A stretch of DNA of 64,000 nt, from contig OY282559.1 of NCBI GenBank assembly GCA_958295665.1, positions 271,944,047-272,008,046 of the forward strand, given 5' to 3'. The notes beneath the pieces were generated by a model, which saw only the letters and a program-made list of their open reading frames with translations, had not been told where the DNA came from and searched no databases. Below, piece after piece: positions 45,762-58,659 of the stretch; positions within the stretch are counted from its first letter, which is position 1; every line of letters starts with the position of its first letter. The translations under genes and the position numbers were made by a program. The stretch is from Tipula vernalis (Eukaryota > Arthropoda > Insecta > Diptera > Tipulidae).

Positions 45762-48439
45762 CAGTGGCGTAACTGTATAGTATATTTCGGCCCCCCGCAA
45801 TATTTTTTTTGGGCCCTTAAAAATCCTTCTTGTACCTATGAACAAGTAAAGCTTTTAGTGAAAAACTTATTTCTTCCTATCGTCTAGTCTCGCATTAATT
45901 AAAAGTATCTGATTTTGAGAGTAGCTGACACGAAGCATCTTGCAACTTAATGCTCTTACGATTTCTAAGTATATCGATAAAGCATCACCAATTTCGAATA
46001 TAATTTGAAAAATATCAAAAATTTCGAATTTTCAAAGTATCTTGAATATTCTTGAAAGATCTCAAATATCGAATTATCCGTAAGTTTTATTAAAAAAATT
46101 GTATAAGCAAAAAATATATATTTGCAAAAAAAGCCAATTAGTTTTAAGTTTGATAGTTAATTCAAACAAGTTTGGGGTTTAACTTAACTTTTAACGTTGA
46201 TCCTTTTATGTTTCATTGTTTTAGGTTTTTGTTAAAATATTTTATATATTTGCAAATTTTTTCAAAGTTATTTTAACCAAACCATTTTACTCAGAAATGT
46301 GATTTTACAAAAGGGGACGGAATTTTGTCTAAAATTTAGAATATTTGATCTCTAAGTTAATCATCAATCATCAAAAGCTTTTAGTTTTAAGCGATTTTCA
46401 CACCAAACCATTTGATATTATAAAGGAAGGTGGTATTTAGGATAAATTTAGAATATTTGTGTTCAATGAGCTTTAAGCTAGATAATTAAATTTTACCTTT
46501 TGGGCGTGAACTTAACATTTGTAATTTTTTTCAAAATTTCAGGTTTTTGTTAAAATTTTTATGATTATTAGTTTTAAGAGCTTTCAATGAGAACTAACTT
46601 CTAAACCAAACCATTTTACTCAGAAATTCGACTTTAAAAAGGGTAACGGAATTTAGGGACAATTTAGTAAAATAATTCTCAATGTAAATTATCAAGGGCT
46701 TTTACTCAAACCAAACCATTTTACTAGGAAATTTGGTATTATAATATAAGCTTTCGTTTATCGAAGCTTTTTGAATCAAATAATTTTACTCCGAAATTTT
46801 GAGCTTTAGGTTTGATAATTAATTTTTACTATGTATTTGGGTTTTAACTTAACATTTCTGAGCCTTTTAATAATTTCTGGTTTTTGTTACAATACAAAAA
46901 TATGTTTGTAGAATCTTAGACTTTTGTATTTAAATTGTAAATTTAATATAGTCTTGATTTACAGTTAACTAATAGATTACCACGGGTGGGGTCTATTTAG
47001 TTATTGAGAATAAACAACTTGTTGTTAATATTAGAGTTAAATTCATTCTATTTTATTTTATTTAATATTCACCTTTTATATACAATTAAATGCTACTGTC
47101 AGCAACTTAGAGAAAAAGAAAATATAAAAATAAGAAATAAAATATGACACCAAACATTCCTATCCAGTAAATTTAAATGTTCTAATGTTGATGAGCCAAG
47201 GTTGCTTCAACATCATTATTGTTGTTGTAAGTAGGTTAACTGCTAGTATCAGCAAATTAGATAAAAATATAAAAATTGGACGTTGTAGTGTTGATGAGCT
47301 GACATAAAATATTGTGTTTTGTTGCACTGTTGATCTCAACAATGTATTTGCCAAAACTTTCAAGAGCTTTTGGTTTTAAGAGCTTTCACTGATCGAAACT
47401 GTTTAAACCACTTATCCCAAAACTCCGTTACCCTTTGTAACGAAATTTTGGGATAAATTTAGAATGTTTGTTTCCAATGAGCTTTTAGTATGAACTTAAC
47501 ATTTTTGAGCTTCCAATGAGTTTGAATTTAACATTTTCGAGCCTTTTCATAAGTTGAGGTTTTTGTTAAAATATTTTATGAACATAAATTATGTATTTGC
47601 AAAAAATGTCGAAACTTTAGTTTTAGGAGCTTTCACGTATCGAAGCTTTTTAACGGAAACCATTTACTTTTTATTCTGAAATTTGATATTTTAAAAGAAG
47701 GTGGGATTTGGGATTAAATTTACTGTTTCTGTTTTCAATAAGGTTTAAGCTTGACAATTTATTACTACCTTTTGAGGTTTGAATTAACATTTTTAACTTT
47801 TTTATAATTTCAGGTTTTTAATCAAATGTATGATGAGTACGGTTGTAAAATTTCCGATATTTTTAAATTTCTTAATGTTACCGGTAATATTACCGGTAAC
47901 TCGGATAAAATAGGTAACACAGTTTTTATTCAATATTTTAAATTTTCATACCAGGCGCCTCGCCTCAAAATATTTAGTTACCACAAATGCGAAGCTGAGA
48001 CACTTTCGTACCGGTGACATCGGCTTTGAACATTTGGTTGGTATCAAATATTTTATTGAGATTTATTTTACACGTTCTTGCTATAATAGCAAGAACTGAG
48101 ATATTCTAAATTTGTAATGTACATATGAGCTAGATTTTTTGGTAAGTATAAAATAATTGTGCCAAAAAACTGATTTGTAGATTATGTTGACAAAGCACTT
48201 CACTTTGTACTACTTTGAAATGTTGCAGTCGAGTGTGGAACGCATTGCCTTGGCTTTATAGATAACTTCATTATCACTTAAAAATAAATTATTTTTCAAC
48301 AAATTGAATTTATTTCTATAAAATTAAACGTTGTCAATCAAATCAAACTAATTTACATAATTCAAAAATGAAAAAAAGAAATTTTATTTTTGAAGCTCAA
48401 AGCCAAGACGCCTGGTATGAAAAGTACTTAATTCCAATT

Positions 48440-48955
48440 TGTACCAAAGAACAAAAGTAATATTTCGGCGACTGGACAAAAGTAGTAAGGTTTTTAAATA
48501 AAACACAAGCGGCTCATTATTCTCCTTCGGGTAGAATACACTTATGCCAACGTTCTTCGAAACGGTTTTTAAAGTCTATCTCTGGAATGGCCTACAAAAC
48601 CTTCTTCGATTCGGCTTGAATCTCTTCAATCGTGACAAAACGATGGATGTACCCGGAGCGGTTTCTTGAGTTTCAGGAGTAGCCAGAAGTTAAGCGGAGC
48701 TAAATCGGGCGAAGGGTATTTGCGAAACAATATGGGTTGAAGTTTTGGCCAAATAGTCAGGTACAACCAATCCACTGTGAGACGGCGCAGTATCATGATG
48801 CAAAAACCAAGAGTTTTCTGCCCAACATTTTCGTGATGTCAACAAGATCTCTAATTGTCAATCGACAATTTTTGAGCACCAAATCCTTGACTTCCTTGAT
48901 GTGATGTTCATCGGTAGATGTCGAAGGACGGCAAGGTCGTCTTCAACGCCTACAG
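48440..48955 (-). pseudogene. mariner transposase pseudogene, internally deleted
   Basis: On the minus strand the blocks are DEHHIKEVKDLVLKN, LTIRDLVDITKM (DNA-binding part), then a jump to WF-HD-AP-like remnants near 48780, and the C-terminal FATIEEIQAESKKVL, AIPEIDFKNRFEERWHKCI (48600-48520). Stops and the lost middle (including catalytic D residues) make it inactive. Confidence 0.75.
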
Positions 48956-49149
48956 TAAATAATAAATTATACATAAATTAGAGTTTATAATCAATTAAAC
49001 CCTTTAATGAATGTATGGCTCATCCCCGCCAATACATTTGTCATCCTCAGCCTCAACATCATCCATAATCGAATAATTCTTACTTTTCTCCAAGCCATCC
49101 TCTTCTTCCAGCGAATATGATTATGCAGTTTCATCCATTAATAATAATT

Positions 49150-50300
49150 TGTATTTGATTCAGCCGGCAAATACTTCATCTTCGTTATCCACACTTCTTA
49201 CGTTCGATCCCGACAGGTTTAAGTTGTGTAAAATGTACGTTAGTTTTCCTGCACGATCAACAGTCAAAATGGATTACGTGTTGAGCTGTGTGTATAAAAC
49301 CATAGGTATTGAATGTGTCTTCCATTGCAGCTTTCGACGCAAGCATGCTCTAATTATCAACCGCCAAGCACTTAAAGGCGAAGTTGAACACACTCCCGCC
49401 CAACAAATTGCATCAGAGAGCAGCTCACTTGCAACCACAAACGGTCGTGAAAAAAGTTCACTTCGAACATTGTAATGCGCCAAAGACTCATATATTTTGT
49501 TGGCCTTATATTTTTGTTCTTATATTTTGGGTGAAGTTCTGCGACATTAAAAATAAATCCAGTCGCTTCAAGTTTCTGTGATTCCGAAAGACTCTTTCCT
49601 CGAATAACTGGTTCAAGCAAATTTGCGCCAAAAAGGAACCGGTTGTACCCAGTTCTTCGTAATTGGCACATTTATTTTGTTCAAAAGTTTGTTTTATATT
49701 AACAAAACAGTATACCACTTTACACAAAACAGCAAACTCTCAAAAAAAGGTGGCCATTTAGCAATCGGAGGTAGTACACACTGAACAATTTTGAATAGGA
49801 GATAGTAGATACCTTCATAACTGACTTTATTTCGTCTTCGTTAGCCAGCGCCTCAAAAATGTGCAAACTTTTCTATTTCTACGCGACTGAAAATTTCAAA
49901 CTGTTGATACGAGTACACTGAATCTTGTAGATATCGACAATGAGGAAATTAAGTCCATGGCAGATGCACCGATACTCGGTAATATAGGAATAGCTTTTGT
50001 TAAACATTTTTCGGGCGCTTTATTGTTCATTCCATTGTCAGTAATAACTTCAATACATTTATAAATCTCGACGTCTTTTAACACCTCTTCAACTTTCTTG
50101 AAAATCATCTTTAAAAGCCAAATGTCGATTTTCCTTAGTGAGTAGATTTATAGAAAAAGGCTTTGGGTGTATTGTATTGATGACATTATTTGTTATGGAG
50201 TGCCTGCGTATGTTCGACCGAGCATCGGTCTGCAACGTCAGATGCGCTGACAATTTTTGCTAAGACTGACCCTTCGACGCGATGGTACTCAAGGCCCAAC
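49150..50300 (-). pseudogene. hAT transposase remnant
   Basis: Minus-strand pieces near 50250-49890 read LTLQTDARSNIRRHSI and KDVEIYKCIEVITDNGMNNK, resembling the central hAT block that ends in a TDN motif. Further down, SLSESQKLEATGFIF and LEP near 49600 and CSLMQFVGREC near 49380 fit the end part only weakly. Frames change repeatedly. The assignment agrees with the 8-bp duplication around the element. Confidence 0.45.
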
Positions 50301-52690
50301 AATTCATTGGAAAGTTGGTAACTCGAAGGAAGTTCATAGAACGGTCGCAATTTTTTGAACGAATTTATGGTTGAGCCTAACGGAGCACCAAAAACGAAAA
50401 TTCCTCGAGTAATAGCTCATCGACCATCTGGTGCTACTTTCGTCTCATGTTGTCAACGAAATTCCAGCATACTAGAGCTTGCCATCGACTAAGGCGTTGC
50501 AGCCAATTTTCTAGTTAAAATAGTGATTGATGGTTTTTCCAGATGGATCATATTCAAAGTCAGATTCCAGCTCTTTTACGTATGTGCCAAATATGTCAAT
50601 GAAACAGGAAAAGGTATAGATTATTATATTTTCAGCCAAAGTTTGGTGTAGTTATGGTTAGTACATAAGGAAGTATAATGCAGAGGTGTCACAACTCTTT
50701 TTGCATTTAGACTAGTTGAGTTGCTTGAAAAAATGTTACCGATATTACCACGGTAACACCACTTTGGGTAATATTACCTAAAATTATCTATTTTACCGGT
50801 AGTATTACCAACGAGAATATTACCGTTTACATCACTAATGATGAGCATAAATTATGTATTTAAAAATTGTCAAGAGCTTTAGTTTTCAGAGATTTCACTT
50901 ATCGAAGCTTTTTAAACAAACCATTTTACGGAATTTTGGGTAGGATTTAGAATATTTGTGCTCAATGTAAACTATTAAGAGCTTTCAATTTAGAGTATTT
51001 GTTTGCAATGAGCTTCAAGCTCGATAATTTATTTATACTCTTTCGGTATTTTTTGTTCCTTTCCATAAATTCTGTCTTTCGTTAAAATATTTTATGAGCA
51101 TAAATCATGTATTTAGAAAAAATGTCGAGAACTTTAAAGCTTTCACTTATCGAAGCTTTTCAATTTAATATTAGAAAGGATATTTTTTGTAAAAAATTTA
51201 GAATATTTGTCCTCAACGTAAATATCTTTCATCCAAAATGGGTCTCACTGTACAATGTAGGCAACCTGGACCTTCTTGAATAATTTCGAATAACCTACAG
51301 GAACTCATTTAGATTTATTTGTGTGACTCTGCAAGTTCTTATAACTCAAAGCTAACCGCAGAATATTGCCTTACAAAATTCGAATAAATTCGAAAATCTA
51401 TAAAGATCTCGAATAATCCTAGAAATGTCAAAAAACTTAAAAAATCTAGAATAAACCGCGGAATAATCATGATTGACCCAGAAAAATTCGAATAATCTCT
51501 ATATTCTGTGAATCTCGATTGATCTCGAATAATTTCAATAATACCGAAAAATCTGGATATTAATGAATAATATCGGAAACACTGTAAAAATCTAAATTCG
51601 TGTAAATATGGAATTGTTTTTCAAGTAACATAATGTTACTAATACTAATAAGCAATTTAAGGCTAAGCTCAACAAAGCGATATGTATTAAGAATAGAACC
51701 CTAGGATCTTATCGGGTAATTTTTTAAATAACGAACAATCGTATTCTTCGAATAATCTCGAAAATATCGAATAACCTGACTGTTTCGTAACACCGAATCA
51801 CCAATTAAACTCCAAAAATCTCGAGAAATTTTAAAAAGTGATCAAAAGATGAAACCTGAGACAAGCGGATTTGAAATCGGAAAGCGAGAATTAGCAAAAT
51901 CAGGAGAACCCCACCAAAACCAACAAAAAAAAAACACTTTCACTAGTTGCAAAATTAAGTTGGCATTTGCATTTTCCTTATAAAATAGTTTTCCAAAATA
52001 AATCTGTAAATTTCATTTTTATTTACCGTTTACTGGTAATCAAAAGATCCACTGAAATTAATTATAGAAACTGGGGGAGGGAAACAAGAATTTATTTTCA
52101 GTCGCGTTTATGTATTTTTCATACATGGCAAGCTACAAACACCGGCAGGTTATTATAAGCTCTCTTTTGAAATCAAATTCAACCTTTTCTAATCAAAACT
52201 TGATTTGTAAAAGGTTGAATTTGTTTGGTTAAAGGCTCAATTTGATTTGTAAAAGGTTGATTTTAGATAAATGGAAAAGTGGTAAACTTGGAGCTACGCA
52301 AAACGTATAATACAAATAAATCAATCCAGAAAACACAAAAATCGTTGTCATTTGATGTTGAAAGCTTTAATTTTAAACGAGTTTAGCTAATTTTCTTCTA
52401 AATCCAAATACCGGTCAGAACCTCAAGGCATTCTTATTTCTATGGACTCGTGGAGAACCGTGGAGAACCGAGAAGAAATGATTGACCCTTTCTTAAGAAA
52501 ATATTTACTTAATAGCAACAGGAACGACTTCTTTTTTTTCCTTATTAATTAGACAACCGCCTTTTCTTAAAAATTTTCAAGAAATGTACCGTTCTGTTAA
52601 TTTGCACTATAAGCTTAATCTGAGCTATCTAATCTAAAATTTGAACTAATAAAGCAAATCTCATGAGCCCACTACCTAGTTACGCCATTG

Positions 52691-54260
52691 GTTTAAGCTA
52701 CCACAAACCATATTAAAATTAACCAATTTTGGGGGGTCTCTTAACTAACCCTATACGTAAACAGTCTCTTAACTAACCCTATACGTATATATAAACCAAA
52801 AAGAAATTAGGTTCCCGCATTTCAAATAATCGTCAACCGTATAAATTATCGCACAAACACAATTAGAAAAAAAAAAAAAATTCTTTTCGTATGGCAAATA
52901 CTGACTCAATGTTAAAGGATTCACTTGAATTATTTTTCATCGCAGGTTTTATTTACCAGAAGAAAAAAAAACACTTTACAAGTCTTTTAAGCATATACCT
53001 GAAACGTTTAAAGAAATGAGAAAAATTGAGAGAGACACGAAATACAAAAAGCTTGTAGAAAACAATCCATTTCCTGTGTTTTCACTATTATACAATACAT
53101 ACTTTGTGCTATATAGTCATCAAACTGTATACACCAAAAACACTTTGCCGTAATTCTAAAAACTTTAAAACGTTGATAAAAAAACGAACGAAAATTTTCC
53201 GTTGGATAACAAACAAAAAAATTCCCATTTCTTCCATTTCAAGAACACTTTTCCGCTTTTAATTTTTCGTTTACCTTTTAACATTTTTTTTTTTTGGTTT
53301 TTTGTTTCTCGTTTATCATTTTATTTTTAATTTTTTAATTTACGAGTAATAATTGTTGATGTTAAAAGTGTGAGATAAAATAAACAAAACAACAAAAAAA
53401 AAAAAAAAAACTTTCAAACGATAAAGCTTTTCCCTACCTACACAAATTACAATCTCAAAAATATTTTTCTGTTCTCTAGGTTGCCGCTGGTGTTGTTGTT
53501 GTTTTTTTTTGCGAGAATTGTTAATTGTTTTAGATTAAATTGAATTATCTATGGTTTTGCATCCGGTGAGTTTTGTATAGTAGCAATTATATGCCATGAG
53601 TAACTATAAGCGGTGAACCAAATACAAAGGTACAATTTAAATTAAAAAGACGAAGAATACGGGTTGACCCAATTTTCATTAATATTCTTAAAATAAATTC
53701 GGTTCAAAATAACCTTTTTTCATTAATTTTGAATTTCGTTTAAGTGTTTACCGTTAACTCATCGATAGGTAGGTAAATATGAGTTTTTTTCCTCCCCTAT
53801 ATCGCGATATCGTGCCATACTTGACTTTTATTTATTTTTTGTATTATAAAACTGGCAAAAAAGTGGAAAGGCCAAGTTCTAATATTAGAAGTCAGGTTTT
53901 TCAAGATGTTCAAGTGCAATTATAAATATTTAGAAAGGTTGTAATGCAATATTGAATAGATAAGATAATATTACCGTAAAAGTCAAGTTTGATGGTTTTC
54001 CGATATTAATTAAATTAGAACATACCAGATAGTTGAATTCATATAAAACGTAAGAGGTTGTTATCATAACTTAGGCGAAAATTAAATTTACAAGAATGAG
54101 GCAAAAAATTGTGCACATCAAACCAGAAATCCCATTTTAAAAAAACCAAAGGATTGTTCAATTTTGTACCTTAGGCGTACTTTAGGAAACATGATAGAAT
54201 TTGTCACGTGTCAATCGTGCAAAATTGTGCGTTACTAAATTTACCTTGAAAATAGTTTAT
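52691..54260. other. AT-rich intergenic DNA with a short tandem duplication
   Basis: A 28-bp unit (gtctcttaactaaccctata...) is repeated at 52736-52763 and 52764-52791. Long A and T runs fill 52860-53400. No gene is supported. Confidence 0.5.
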
Positions 54261-54266
54261 GTTGGC

Positions 54267-54578
54267 GAGAATCGGCTATAGAATATCCACAATTGATAAA
54301 AATTGCGGTTTTTCGAAGATGTTATATGGGCGATTTCGAGAAATCCCACAAGATTCACGTTTGTGCATTTAGCCAGAATCGATCTTACTTAGAACATCCA
54401 CAATTGACCAAAATCGCGGTTTTTCGAAGATGTTGAATTTCCAGAAATCCCACCTTTTAGTAACATTTGAATTGAAACAAAGTTTATTTAATATTCTGGC
54501 CAAGATTCACGTTCGTGCGTATTACACTCGAAAAACCGTGATTTTGATATATTGTGGATGTTCTATGGCCGATTCTGG
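54267..54578. repeat. Direct and inverted repeat cluster, MITE-like
   Basis: A block with agaatcggctatagaatatc, ccacaattga and gcggtttttcg occurs at 54267-54316, again in direct orientation at 54371-54430 and inverted at 54529-54578. The short motif gattcacgttygtgc recurs between them. It looks like a degraded foldback element. Confidence 0.6.
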
Positions 54579-54599
54579 CTAAACCGTAATATGTACAAA

Positions 54600-55138
54600 C
54601 GTGAATATTGCCCAGAATATTATACGGTTTGTTTTAATTTGAATGTTAATTTTAGGTGCACGGTTGAAAATTTTAGTATGATTATAATAAGATTTTTGTA
54701 TTCATACAGATCCATAAAAAAATCGTACAAATTTTATATATTCTCTATTTATTAAACTAATAAGTAAAAAAATATTAAATTGATATGTTGTTCTTATAAA
54801 ATAAAAAAGTATGACGTCATTAAATTTAATATAATGTTGGTGTAATTTTCATATGATTATTGGTATAACCTTTTTATATGCTTACCTTATTCATTTAATA
54901 ATTGTAACTTATCGAAATTAATAAGACTATTAGTGTAAAATTAATATGAGGACTATATAAACTTTTTATAAGGTAACTCATTTTATAATTTTTAACTTAT
55001 TTCCAATTAAATAAAATAAATGTAAAGATTTTATAAATATACCAATATTAAAATAATTTATATAAAACTACCATATATATTAATGTTAATTGTTTCTTTT
55101 AAAAATTATGTACACTTATAAGTCTTCATATTTATAAA
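54600..55138. other. AT-rich intergenic DNA
   Basis: No gene or repeat recognised; it directly abuts the pogo element. Confidence 0.5.
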
Positions 55139-55140
55139 TA

Positions 55141-58100
55141 GGGTAAACAACCCAGTCTTGAGCCGTCGACCAGTTATGAGCCCGCTTGTTACATATTACT
55201 CAACAGCTAACATTCAATTTAAAAATTTATAAATATTTCTATACATGGGAATTCCCTATTTTTGTGTTTCTGCTGTTTCTCTTTTTTTTGCGTTTAAAAT
55301 TCAGTTAGAGTTGTGATTTCAAGTTGAGTAGACCGATCTCGTGTGAGCTATATAAAAGTGAGTTACACTAAAAAAAAATTACAAGGAAACAATACATTAA
55401 CATTTGCAGGTACGATCATTTATTTTATTTTTTTTATTCAAATTACTATATATAGTAATAATTATTGTTTTATGTATTATAATCTCAATTATTATTGCAA
55501 AAATATTTAATATTTATCGTAAATTATGAGAGGCTCATTACTGGGTACCAAACCTAAAATATTAAATTATGAGCCGGGGGGGGGGGAGGGGGCGGTCTAC
55601 ATAATCGTGCCAAAAAGAGTACAATGGGGCCTGCACCAGTATTAACAGCGACAGAGGAAACTGATATTGTACATGGTATAACGGATTTTTAAAGAGGCAC
55701 CCAGAGGTATCGATAAGGACACCAGAGGCAGTAACCAATTCCAGTGCGTGTGTTTCTGAACATAATATAAAAGGCTGATTCAAACAAATTCAGGATTACT
55801 TTTCATCAAAGGATCTGAATGATGATGTTCTTAAAGATCCAACTAGAATATTTAACGGTGACGAGTCTGGGTTCTTACTATGTCCGAAAGGAGCAGCCGT
55901 TTTGGCACCCAAGGGAGCAAGCAATGTATACGAAACCGATAAAGGTCGAGCCAAGGAAAGTGTTACCGTTGTGTTCACTTTCTCTGCTGATGGCATTGTT
56001 ATCCCTCCGATGATAATGTTTCATTACAAAAGAATACCAAATGAAATAATAGATTCAATTCCGGAGGGAATAGCATATACAAAAACAGATACGGGATGGA
56101 TGACATCGGAAACATTTATGTATTACATACAGGATGTTTTATATCCTACGCTAATATCTAAAAATATTACGTTTCCAGTAGTTCTCTACGTCGATGGTCA
56201 TAAGACGCACCTAAGCTATGCACGCACAATTGTGCGCACAACTTAAAATAATTTTAATTTGTTTGTATCCAAACGCAATAAGAATCCTTCAACCTGCTGA
56301 CGTATCAATATTTAGGCCATTGAAATTAGGTTGGACCAAGGAAGTCCAAATATGGAGAAGTACCAACCTCGATGAACAGTTCTCAAAAAAACATTTTGCG
56401 CCAATGTTAAAAAAAGTAATTGGTAAATATGTCAAACGTGATACAATAGTTAATGGGTTTCGCACTTGTAGGCTTTATCCCTTCAATGAAAATGCGATTG
56501 ATTATTCTAAGTGTCTCGCAAATTCAAAACGAACTTCGAAGGATATTGAACCAGAAGGAAGCAATTTATTCGCAGAAACCACAAGCACCATTAGTTTAAC
56601 GGAATTTATTGAAATTGTGGGACCTACCAAACTTAAAGAGCTAGACGAAATGGAGCAGAGTAATAGCACTAAGTCGGAAGATTTCCTGTTATTACAAAAA
56701 ATATATGGAAGTTTAAAAGTAAATTTGACGGGAAACATTGTAAGATATGGGTACCTAGATATTCATAGATATCTTATTTTTAATGCACCTAAATATGAAT
56801 GATTTAGGTATGTTATTATAATTTTGATTTAGGATACTCCAACAAATGATAAGAACGTGCGGGTTACACCGGATAGTGGAGCACAAAATTTGGTAAGAAA
56901 GTTATTCTCTAATGTTAGTACCTGGCAGCGTCGCTAATCACTTAACTTAAAATTTAGGGTAATCTTAACGGACCTCACTGTCTTTTGTCTGAATTCGAAG
57001 TGGGACAAGAAGTCTTAATTTTTGAAACTGAGGAAGTTGATAGTTTTATGCCGAATGTAAGTGCGGCTAGAGATCTTCATTACGATATTAATTTCAAAAT
57101 GCAATGCTTTATTTTATTTAGATGTGCCAAGCTGACACGCAAATATTTAACCAGGGCGATATTCCGATTGTTTCTTTAGAAAATGAACTGAATGAAAATC
57201 ATTCGATTCAAAGCTTTTTAAAAGTAATAAAGACCCCGGCTCGAAAAGGAGTAAAAAACTCTGAAAGGACAAGCTTTATAATAACATCAACTCCATACCA
57301 GAACGCAATTAAAACTAAAATTGACGAGAAAGCAAAAATCGAACAACAGAAGTTAGATAAATAAAATTAAAGGTTGGAGAAAAAAATTTTAAAAGAAAGA
57401 ACCAAAGAAAATCAACTTAAAAAAAAAGTTAGCTTGCCAAAGAAGCGGCCAACCACCAACCGAAATCCAAAAATTGTTAGCGACAAAGCAAAAGCAAAAA
57501 AAAACTCGGATTAATCCCAAACTACAAAAAAGGTAATTTTAATAAACATACTGACATGCATATCTATCCGTTAACAATAAGCACCCAATATAAATTAAAA
57601 GCCATTGTTTATTTTTCTTAGATATTAGCATAGAAAAGGAAATTGAAATTTCACCCAAGACGTACGGCTTAAAAATATTACAAGAAACTCATGTGCGCAA
57701 TCTTATCACAGATTTTAATGACTCCGATGAAGATGCAGAAAATCCAATTTATAAAAAAATTGTAACAGGACTTTGCTTTGCATGTGCCACAAATATTTCG
57801 GTGACTGAGCATGGAATTGCTTGCTTTATCTGTTATAAGGCATACCATATTAAGTGTGCTTCAAAAGTATGCAATGATTTTAATTATTTTAAATGTGCAA
57901 ACAATAACTTTTCTAACTCATAAATTCAGTCTAGATCGATTTTTTATCCAAGAAGGATTAAGTATCAGTTCCTAATGAAATCAATGTTTTTGTATAATTT
58001 ATTTTATTTTATTTTACGTAAGGTATACCTATGTTTTATTTTTAGTTAAGTTTTTTTAAAAGAAATATACCTATACCTAATAAGTACATAGGTACCTGCA

Positions 58101-58369
58101 TCAGCAATATTTGAGTTTAATTGTATTAAATTCTAAGGGGCTCATCAGTGGGTCAAATGCAGCTCAATACTGGAAAAGTTAGGGCTCACCACTGAAAAAC
58201 TGCTATTTTCTTGCTAAATCAACTTTTATGAAATTACTATTTTTTATTTACAATTCTCCAATTCACACTTAGCTTTAAACAAATTTCGAAAATATTGTAA
58301 AATTATAGTTTAGGGTTCAATCAAAGTAGAAATTCTTCTTAAGAGGGCTCAGGACTGGGTAGTTTACCC
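55141..58369 (+). mobile_element. pogo/Tigger-like DNA transposon, 3.2 kb
   Basis: Terminal repeats pair over about 24 bp: GGGTAAACAACCCAGTCTTG at the left and, reversed, GGGTAAACTACCCAGTCCTG at the right (two mismatches). TA duplications flank it (55139-55140 and 58370-58371), as in the Tc1-mariner-pogo group. Inside is a DDE_1 transposase gene and a C-terminal zinc-finger-like exon. Extra copies of the cagt-ctgagcc motif lie near both ends. Confidence 0.85.
55620..57923 (+). pseudogene. pogo-type DDE_1 transposase with PHD-like tail, broken
   Basis: Starts GPAPVLTATEETDIVHGI, then loses most of the CENP-B-like DNA-binding region and resumes at FLKRHPEVSIRTPEAVTN. The DDE_1 catalytic domain has D1 in FNGDESGFLLCPKGA (55861), D2 in YVDGHKTHLS (56191) and, after a frameshift near 56215, D3 in ILQPADVSIFRPLK (56298). 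Later blocks, probably separate exons, are FEVGQEVLIFETEE (56990), IKTPARKGVKNSERTSFIIT (57215) and a C-terminal cysteine cluster CFACATNISVTEHG...CFICYKAYHIKC (57770-57870), resembling a PHD finger as in some pogo/Jerky proteins. The stop at 57921 ends it. Stops at 55685 and 55783 and the frameshift show it is inactive. Confidence 0.8.
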
Positions 58370-58371
58370 TA

Positions 58372-58650
58372 TATAAGACAATTTGCGTTGTCAAAAATAA
58401 AACACAAAAAATAATTTTTAATATTTTACTATTTATTTTATTTAACATCTTTTAAAAATTCAAGATTACATTAATTTTTTAGATTCTAGTTACAAGAATC
58501 TACTTTTTTAGACTCTAGTTTTTAATAATATAAAGTTTAGTCGTCCTGCGCGACCTGACTGCCTCATATGTATTTAGTATTTTAGTAATAGTTGGATCAG
58601 GTAACCCTAATATGTTTAACTTTGATACAAAATTTATTATCCCATTATTT
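58372..58650. other. AT-rich flank of the pogo element
   Basis: No feature seen. Confidence 0.4.
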
Positions 58651-58659
58651 ATTTCAATA

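Larger units (their letters stand above)
47838..50837 (-). mobile_element. hAT transposon, degenerate, with 8-bp target duplication
   Basis: The 8-bp ATGATGAG occurs at 47830-47837 and 50838-50845, inside an array unit that normally reads ATGAGCATAAATT. The ends (TACGGTTGTAAAATTTCC and, reversed, TAGTGATGTAAACGGTAATA) resemble hAT termini of the AGTGATGTAAA kind, weakly matched to each other. Subterminal regions are full of ttaccggtaatattaccggtaa palindromes. Inside is a transposase remnant and a mariner fragment. Confidence 0.65.
46080..51235. repeat. Tandem array of about 260-330 bp units
   Basis: Repeated markers recur in order: caggtttttgttaaaat (near 46222, 46542, 46868, 47548, 47812, 51066), cttatcgaagctttttaaa, caaaccattttac, and gaatttagggacaatttaga-like runs. 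About seven diverged units are seen. The array is broken by an unidentified 340-bp piece (about 47000-47340) and a hAT element (47838-50837). Confidence 0.75.
45762..52690. mobile_element. hAT-like non-autonomous element, copy 2, expanded
   Basis: It starts CAGTGGCGTAACTG with a GGCCCCCC block and ends GGGCCC-like ...GAGCCCACTACCTAGTTACGCCATTG, whose complement CAATGGCGTAACTAGG matches the start. Between them lies 5 kb of tandem repeats and nested insertions that copy 1 lacks. The sequences outside the pair (tgtttagt before 43412, gtttaagc after 52690) share GTTTA, a possible imperfect duplication for the combined unit. Confidence 0.6.

Noticed and set aside
46080..47000. Possible centromeric satellite
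   Set aside because: Only about seven diverged units, confined to one element copy and interrupted by transposons.
43412..52690. Regularly spaced short repeats (ttcgaataa, ctcgaaaa) suggesting a CRISPR-like array
   Set aside because: Spacing is irregular, units are diverged, and the setting is an insect genome with hAT-like ends.
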